A stretch of DNA of 64,000 nt from Cycas panzhihuaensis (taxonomy: Eukaryota > Cycadophyta): contig CM041465.1 of the NCBI GenBank assembly GCA_023213395.1, forward strand, positions 228,105,741 to 228,169,740, written 5' to 3'. Of the stretch, positions 57,831 through 64,000 are shown piece by piece. The stretch's first letter is position 1. The number at the start of each line of letters is the position of its first letter. Under the pieces are notes generated by a model. That model was not told the DNA's origin and did no database searches. It was given only the letters and a program-made list of their open reading frames with translations. Position numbers and translations under genes: made by a program.

Positions 57831-59220
57831 AGAACCTTAGTCATCCTTAAAGAAAGATTTTTTAGCTTCAAAAGAAAATTATTCTTGTTTAGAAACAACT
57901 TACTCACTGTCTTCCTAAATTTACCTTTTGATGTATCTTTTTCTACTATAGTGATTTCATAAATTTCCTTAACCATAATAATTATTTTTGAACTTCCTTT
58001 AAATTATCTTTGAATTATTTTATCTTTCTAATTTGTATGTTTACCAAATGTTACATCCTTACTAATATAGACTCTATTTATTTTTTAGTCTATGTATTTA
58101 TATATTTTGGATTTGTTGTTATAGCCAATCATAATACATTCAATACTGTTATCATCTAGCTTAGTTCTTTTTTATTAAGGATATGAACATAAGCTTTAGT
58201 GCCAAAGATTTTGAAATTACTTACATCTAGTTTTCTTTTAGTACAGGCTTATTTAGGAGTTATCTTATTTAGAGCTTGACTAGGACTTCTATTGATAAGA
58301 TATACTCTTATGTTAATTACTTTAGCCTAGTATATATTTATCATTACTTTTTAATTTATCATATATTGAACCATTCGCATTATTGTTATATTCATTTGTT
58401 TAACTGCACCATTTGACTATGGTGTATATGAAGTAATGACTTGTTTTTGTATTCTATGTAACTTATAAATATAATAAAATTTATTTGAAATATATTCTCC
58501 TCCTCCATCAGATTAAATAATTTTGATTTTGCATTTACTTTAAAATTCTACTTGAGCTTTAAACTCCTTAAAGTAATCCAAGACTTCATATTTACTAAAA
58601 ATAAAGTAAACCCAAGTTCTTCTAGAAAACTCATCAATGAAGGTAAGGAAATACTTTGTGCCATTAATAGAATTTGGTGTTATTAGTTTACATAGATATC
58701 AACTTTTTTGGTGCTCTCTGCATACTTCCCTAGAATGGAGTTTGGTGTTGTTTACCAATCATACAACTTTTGCATATATAAGAATCAAAAGATATATCAA
58801 GAAGACCACCTACTGTATTAAAATTTTTAAACAATTCTAATCATCTGTTTACAATATTTTTATACTTTGAATGTCAAATTTCAATAACAAAGTTATTAAT
58901 AGTAAGAGATTTTCTAGAAGGAGCTGGCAGAATAGGAGTGAAGATCAACTTGTAAAGATTGTCAATCTCAACCCCCTCTACTATTACAACACCATTATTT
59001 TTTATATCGTATATGAAACACCTTCCCTCTTCATCAAATATAACTCTAAGCCTATTTTCCTTAATTGAGATATAAATAAGAGATTCTATTTTAACCCTAG
59101 TACATAGAGGACATCACTAATTTTTTGACTTACCATTAATTAGGATTGTAATTTTCCTTTACATTTAATTTATAGAAGAAAGTTGTTACCAAACTCAATA
59201 GTTTTATGGAAAAAATATGG
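57831..59220 (-). pseudogene. pol: Integrase of element G
   Basis: Heavily mutated but co-linear with 43180-44440 of E: C-terminal NKSIExIMIGYNNKSKIYKYID-type sequence near 58080-58160, the FLTFIDEFSRRTWVYFIFSKYEVLDYFKEFKAQ-type core near 58550-58640, and a HHCC remnant near 58730-58790. No open frame over about 40 codons on the coding strand; the open plus-strand frames here are antisense. Confidence 0.72.
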
Positions 59221-59790
59221 TCTTAGCATCTCAAACTAGTCTTTTCTTCCTATCATATGATTAGAAACTCTAGAGTCTATTTACTAATCTTCATTATTAC
59301 AAGTGTGTCTAGTTAAGGATGTGATCAAAGTAGTCTCTTTATCTTCTTCTTCAAATAGTTTATTATTGCAATTACCTTTTATTATCTTTCCTCTGTGAAT
59401 TTGAGCTTAAGGACAAAGGTTGGAAGAATGTCTTGACCTCTTATAATAATAATAGTCCTCCAATCACTAGCAAAGTATAAGTCCTCTAATCGCTAGCAAA
59501 GTATCCATACCTTCCATAATGAAAGTAAATAGTGGATTCTTAATAGGAAGATATACCTCTCCCTTCTAATATCCATTTAGTTCTAGCCCATCTTTTTGGA
59601 GACCATACAAACCTATTATAATTTTATATTGTAATAGTTGTTCATCCTCTATAGGTTTACTTCATCCTTTTATTGTGCTTCTAGAACAACTCTACTTCCC
59701 AAACTTGGCCTTGAAAAAAGGCTTCTTTTATTTTAGTATATTCCTTATATCTTTTGATTCTTTATTCTTGCTACAATATATGCCATGTTA
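59221..59790 (-). pseudogene. Protease site and gag C-terminus of element G
   Basis: IDSRVSNHMIGRKD with the Asp codon at 59275-59277: D-S-R in place of D-S-G, the same replacement as in E. Zinc-knuckle position near 59400-59460 reads YYYYKRSRHSSNLCP, Cys ligands lost. Further gag sequence (RYKEYTKIKEAFFKAKFGKQS) runs to about 59770. Confidence 0.78.
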
Positions 59791-59817
59791 ATATTTGATT
59801 AGTTATATATCCTTTAA

Positions 59818-60170
59818 TGGTTATTAAGGAACATGAATTCATATGTGTATGTTCCTATTCATAAAATCTTTAACTATACACAGCGAGTAAGTAAATATAA
59901 ACATAAAATATAAATGCATAATACACAAGAATTATGTCGAAGACTCTTTCAGGAAAAAACCTATCATGAAAGATCCTTTAGATCACATTGATTACACTCC
60001 TTAAATTGATACATTGAATACACAAGGGCTTTAGGATTTTATATTCTTCCAAGAGGTGTCACCCAATAAGGGTTGTGACCCTTTGAATATCTTGCACGTT
60101 TTTGTTAATCACCATTAGTTAAACCACATTAACATTAATTGGTGGCTTAAAATATAACTACCACATTAAC
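59818..60170 (-). repeat. 3' LTR of element L with polypurine tract
   Basis: The inner end is clear: plus strand ...cacattaaca, then tccccccttaatg, i.e. minus-strand polypurine AAGGGGGGA (60171-60179) followed by TGTTAATGTGG. The outer end is uncertain. The same purine-tract sequence occurs in element A. Confidence 0.6.
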
Positions 60171-60179
60171 ATCCCCCCT

Positions 60180-61780
60180 TAATGTAAATGTGGGGAACTT
60201 GCATTCTTTAGTAGTTATGTTATTAGGAAGGCTGGTACTATCATGTAACTTCTTTATCCCTGTCAATACATTCTCCCTCAAGGATAACATTGGTGAGTCC
60301 TAATCGAGTATGCATCCTTGTAAATTGATCTTCAATAAGTGGCTTGTTGAAAATGTCTGCAAGTTGAAATTCACTAAAATAATATTTGACCTACAACTTC
60401 CTTGACTTGATTTGTTCACATATGTAGTGGTGTTAAATCTCAACATGCTTTGTATACGTATGAAACTCTAGATTCTTCAATAAGCAAATGGTACTTTAAT
60501 TATAGATAAAAATAATTATATGTCCATTTAAAACTCCAAGAAACTCCAAGAGACCTTATAACCATATAGTTTATTTCACACCAACATTAAGTCCTTGATA
60601 TTTAGCCTTTGTAGAAGATAGTGCCATTGTTTGTTCTTTCTTTGACTACCATGAAACAAATCTATTACTAACACTAAAAATATATCCAACAGTGGACTTT
60701 TGATCATTAGAGTCTCCTCTCTAATCAGCATTAATGTAACCATGCAACCTTATCTCTTCACCATAACAGTATTCAAGAACAAGAATGATTGTCCCCTTTG
60801 GGTACTTTAGAATCTACTTCATGGCAACTTAATAAGGCTCCTAAGGATTCTACATATATCAGGAAACTAATTCAATAGTATAGGCCATATCTAGTCTGGT
60901 ATGAGTCAAATAGATTAGACTCCTTACCAACTAGCGATACTCCATTCCATCTACAGATGGTTTGGCCATATCCTTCTATAATCTTATGCCTTTAACATAT
61001 GGTGTTGTAATAGATTTGTAATTCTACATCCTAAACTTCTCCAGTAAGTTCTTCATATACTACAACTACAACAATATAATCTAATCATCCATCTGCCCAA
61101 TCTAAATACCCAAGAAGTAATAAAATCTCTCAAAGTCTATCATTTCAAAAGAAGTTCCCAAATTAGACTTAACTTCTACATTAGTCCAACTACAGTTATC
61201 TCCGATGATTAAATCATCTATGTACTCCACACGAGTAACTATTAAAGTCCCTCTCCTTTTCACATACAAATTTGGATCAAGTTTAGAAATAATGAAACCT
61301 TTAACTTTTAACTTGGCATCTATTTTCTCATACCAAGAATAGGATGCTTATTTCAGGCTATAGATTAATTTTTTTAATTGGCATATAAGATGCTCCTAGC
61401 CTTCCTTAATAAATCCTAGAGGCTACAACATCTATATCTCCTCCTTTAAATCTCCATTAAGAAATTTAGACTTGATGTCCATCTAGTGTAACTTCTAACT
61501 TTAAGCAACTACTAAGGAAATGATCAACTAGATCATTGTCATCTTGAAGATTGGTACAAATATCTCCTCATAGTCAATTCCTTCTTTTTATTTAAACCCT
61601 TAAATGATAAGCTGAACCTTGCATTTATCCACCTCTCCATCGAAGTAAAACTTCATCTTATAATCCCATTTATATCCAACAAGGTTCTTTGTCAGAGGGA
61701 ATAAAACTAAATCCTATCTGTCGTTCTTCATGAGTGAACCATACTCTTCCTCTATTGTAATTCTTTATCATAGATCACCT
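60180..61780 (-). pseudogene. pol: RT and RNase H of element L
   Basis: RNase H C-terminus HVEI.HHYICEQIKSRKL.VKYYFSEFQLADIFNKPL at about 60310-60460, the earlier RNase H core at 60580-60720 and the catalytic box YIDDLII with YIDDL at 61210-61224. RT N-terminal blocks run to about 61780. Several stops, most at expected Gln or Trp positions. Confidence 0.83.
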
Positions 61781-62512
61781 TTTATCTCATCAAATGAATC
61801 AAGATCATTGGAGCTATTGGTGTCTACTAGTAGAGTTCAGCTAGCATGTTGACCTCTTATTTATCTTTAATTAGTAAGGGTATGCATCGCTACTCTAGAA
61901 TATTTAATAGTCTTCCTTGCCCATAATGGTATCGAAGGGGTTGTTGCTAGAGGTGCTTCTTCTAGTGATGGCTTCTCATTATTACTCAACCCACTTAGTC
62001 TTACTTCCTTATGTATACCAGCTATTAGCTTATCGTCCTCTTTACCTGATGAATCTAGGAGTGGAAGTAGTATGAGGTAAAAGAGCTCTTCTAATGATTT
62101 ATTAACATGATACGTGGATGACTCATCAAATTCTACATCCCGACTAATCACAATTTTTCTTCCATGTGGATCTTATAGTTTGTAAACTTTATTCTAGTCA
62201 CAATATCCAATAAATATACACTTCAAACTTTTTTAATCCAACTTCTTGTGAGTGTCATCTAAGATGTGGGCATATCTAATATACCCAAAGGTTTTCAAAT
62301 GGCTAATGATAGGTTTCTAACCAATCCATTTTTCTTCAGGGATTATACTATAAACTGCATGAGTGGGTACGTAGTTTAACATATAAATAACAATCACCAT
62401 AGCCTTTTCCTAAAATATTAGTGGCAAGTTTTGTTAAAATATATGACCATACCACCTAATGTAAAGTGGGCTTCTATTTATGTGCTTAATTATGTGGTGG
62501 AATAGTCTCGAT
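61781..62512 (-). pseudogene. pol: Integrase C-terminal half of element L
   Basis: Open stretch 61867-62151 (RDVEFDESSTYHVNKSLEELF, the post-integrase linker). To the right are KSLKCIFIGYCD, PIISHLKTFGYIRYAHI, QNLPLIF.EKAMVIVIYMLN and, last, IIKHINRSPLY where IVExxNRT is expected (catalytic Glu replaced by Lys). Interrupted exactly there by M. Confidence 0.83.
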
Positions 62513-62754
62513 TGTGGTGACCTAATGGATGTAATTGTAATTATATTTGACACTTTAGATCTATAAATATAGATCAAAGTCCATCTTTGATGTATCATCA
62601 TTTTATTATAATATAATTATTATTCATTTGTAGGTTTTCACCTGTAAGGGTTTCCCACAGCAATATGGTGTCATGTGTGATCTATTTCTGCATGTTATTT
62701 ACTTGATGTGAAAGATCATGTTGACCTTGTTTACTTGAGTTACATTTTCTAACA
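62513..62754 (+). repeat. 5' LTR of element M
   Basis: 242 bp, TGTGGTGACC...TTTTCTAACA. No second copy in the window; called from its termini, the adjoining PBS and the clean break in L coding sequence. Confidence 0.72.
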
Positions 62755-62766
62755 CGGTATCAGAGT
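62755..62766 (+). other. Primer-binding site of element M
   Basis: cggtatcagagt directly after the LTR, two mismatches from TGGTATCAGAGC. Confidence 0.75.
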
Positions 62767-63053
62767 ATGTAGGTCATGCACAGGTAGATGCATGTTGTCG
62801 GAGGTCTGATTGATGGTGTGAGGTCATGATGGCTTGCCCTTAGCAGATTGGTATGCACAATAACCCTGTAGAACAGCCATGGTAGTGCAGATGATCATCA
62901 AGGATCTCAAGAGCCTTCAATCTATTGTTTGCAGGTACTTTGAGCTACATGGCGGTTTGTGGATGAGTGTTGACTCTCTTGCCAGCCATGCATATGTCAT
63001 TTGAGCCTGTTGAAGGTGTTGAATCCCTATTTGATAATGCCATTAAGTTTGTG

Positions 63054-63156
63054 TGCTATAGAGGTGATTGTCATCCCCTGTTGTTAGTGGAAGAGCGCAG
63101 AAACATGCTGTAGAGGTGATTGCCAACCCCTATTACTAGTGGGAGAGCACAAAAAC
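63054..63156 (+). repeat. Two tandem 51-bp units in the leader of element M
   Basis: 63054-63104 and 63106-63156, both tgct(a/g)tagaggtgattg...agtgg(a/g)agagc(g/a)c...aaaac, diverged at several positions. Confidence 0.85.
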
Positions 63157-63623
63157 CCTAACAAGCCCGTTGCAATGCTGTGAAGTCAATATTACGGTAA
63201 AAATAGAGGTATGCTCATTAATATTCACTCATTTTAGGGTTTGAATATTATATTTGATTGCTGGTATGGAGATGTATATTGGTTACAGTTGTAGATATAC
63301 ACTATGTCACCTGAGTTACTATATTATTCTACCGCATCTATATTTCCTTTCGACAGTTTAATATATTTAATACTCTATGTATACTACTCCCCTCCATTGA
63401 GCTAATATATTTTAGTGTCCAGGTGATGATTATTAATTACCTGAGTGTTATATTTAGCCATCTGTTTTCTATCATCCATGTGAATACTATTTACCCTACA
63501 TGATATATTAATATCTTAAAGTGGTGTTGTGTCTGTTAGTGTTGCATGATATATTCTGGAATGTTTGCCCGTGTGCATATATGTTTAGTCGTTTGCAGTA
63601 TCTTTATGTTGCGTTGCCCAAAT

Positions 63624-63665
63624 GTGATAGATGATATCTATCAGTCGTGATAGATGATATCTATC
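63624..63665. repeat. Duplicated 19-bp inverted-repeat motif
   Basis: gtgatagatgatatctatc occurs at 63624-63642 and identically at 63647-63665. Each has gatagat/atctatc arms able to pair around a 3-base loop. Confidence 0.85.
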
Positions 63666-64000
63666 TGCATGTGTTCATATCCATCTATCACATTAATATA
63701 TATTCGGTTCACTACCCATTTTTGAACTATATATGCAGTTCACGCATATTGTACTATTACATGTTATTAGTGATTTGCATATTTTGTATTTCACCGTTGA
63801 TAATATTGACACCATGTGTAATATATTGAGTTGCCCAACAATTATCATGTTCACCATTCCCAGTCTATATTTAAATCACCCTAAGCAGTTGCATGTGATA
63901 CTTGAAATCACCCATATTAATGATATTGTCTATCATCGATGGATTTGTCAATGCAATTGCCAGTGTTATGTGATGAAATCGTTGTCTGGAGTATATGATG

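Larger units (their letters stand above)
56006..59790 (-). mobile_element. Ty1/copia element G, sister of E
   Basis: Minus-strand copia: 3' LTR (about 56006-56191), purine tract, RNase H, RT, integrase, protease and zinc knuckle. Gag is interrupted near 59790 where element L begins; the rest of gag and the 5' LTR may lie beyond the right edge if L is inserted in G. LTR, purine tract and RNase H match E closely in layout. All domains carry stops. Confidence 0.8.
59818..62512 (-). mobile_element. Ty1/copia element L, 3' part
   Basis: Minus-strand copia: 3' LTR ending at 60170, polypurine tract, RNase H, RT and integrase C-terminal half. At 62513 the integrase is interrupted by element M, so protease, gag and 5' LTR should lie beyond the right edge. 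The LTR outer boundary is a guess (about 59818). Possibly inserted in the gag of G. Confidence 0.78.
62513..64000 (+). mobile_element. Ty1/copia element M, 5' end, inserted in L
   Basis: Plus-strand LTR (62513-62754), near-perfect Met-type PBS and at least 1.2 kb of leader; gag has not begun by the right edge. Inserted in the L integrase; the five bases before it are TCGAT. The leader contains two separate short tandem repeats. Confidence 0.78.

Noticed and set aside
1-64000. Searched for host genes, tRNA/rRNA, CRISPR arrays, bacterial or organellar inserts
   Set aside because: None found by eye. Every open frame above about 75 codons is either pol/gag debris, an antisense shadow, or inside an LTR.

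Overview
This 64 kb window looks like intergenic heterochromatin from a large plant nuclear genome. It is AT-rich and mostly CpG-poor. I found no intact host gene, tRNA or rRNA. Almost everything recognisable is decayed retrotransposon sequence: Ty1/copia elements dominate, with some Ty3/gypsy debris and one L1-type LINE. The primer-binding sites resemble the initiator-tRNA-Met complement (TGGTATCAGAGC) and the LTR termini are TG...CA with 5-bp target duplications, both typical of plants. The species cannot be fixed from the sequence; a seed plant with a big genome fits best. Element letters below are mine.

Layout, left to right. 1-1551: 5' LTR and leader of minus-strand copia N, which continues off the left edge. 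1690-2210: Ty3/gypsy pol scrap O. 2367-~8460: minus-strand L1 LINE P, interrupted at 2665-5477 by a head-to-head pair of Ty3-like non-autonomous elements, I and J. 9633-17285: complete minus-strand copia A with 312-bp LTRs and target duplication ATAGA. 17838-25001: complete minus-strand copia H, same family as N. 25002-~28300: unassigned. 28300-28690: Ty3/gypsy protease scrap K.

28713-~45480 is a four-level nest. Minus-strand copia E is split by plus-strand copia D (29578-42729, 662-bp LTRs, duplication CTATC). D is split in gag by plus-strand copia C (30607-38384, ~503-bp LTRs, duplication CAAAT/AAAAT). C is split in RNase H by a 2.7-kb solo LTR, F1 (34900-37610, duplication TGTAC/TATAC). 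Removing D or C rejoins the host reading frame exactly.

46022-50294: plus-strand copia B, same family as A, cut off inside integrase. 50980-53492: second, much more CpG-rich solo LTR F2 of the F1 family, duplication GATGT. 53498-56005: unassigned, with an (AT)n run. 56006-~59790: minus-strand copia G, same family as E. ~59818-62512: minus-strand copia L. 62513-64000: 5' LTR and leader of plus-strand copia M, inserted in the L integrase and running off the right edge.

None of the copia polyproteins is open. Most have lost the protease Asp-Ser/Thr-Gly triad; D alone keeps it. Many stops are TAG or TGA at positions where Trp or Gln is expected, and the CpG deficit fits decay of methylated DNA. 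The genes do not act together; the interest lies in the datable layering, a possibly undescribed long-LTR family (F), the inverted I/J composite, the ~2-kb leaders, and sister copies sharing the same dead protease site. Boundaries and homologies were read by eye.
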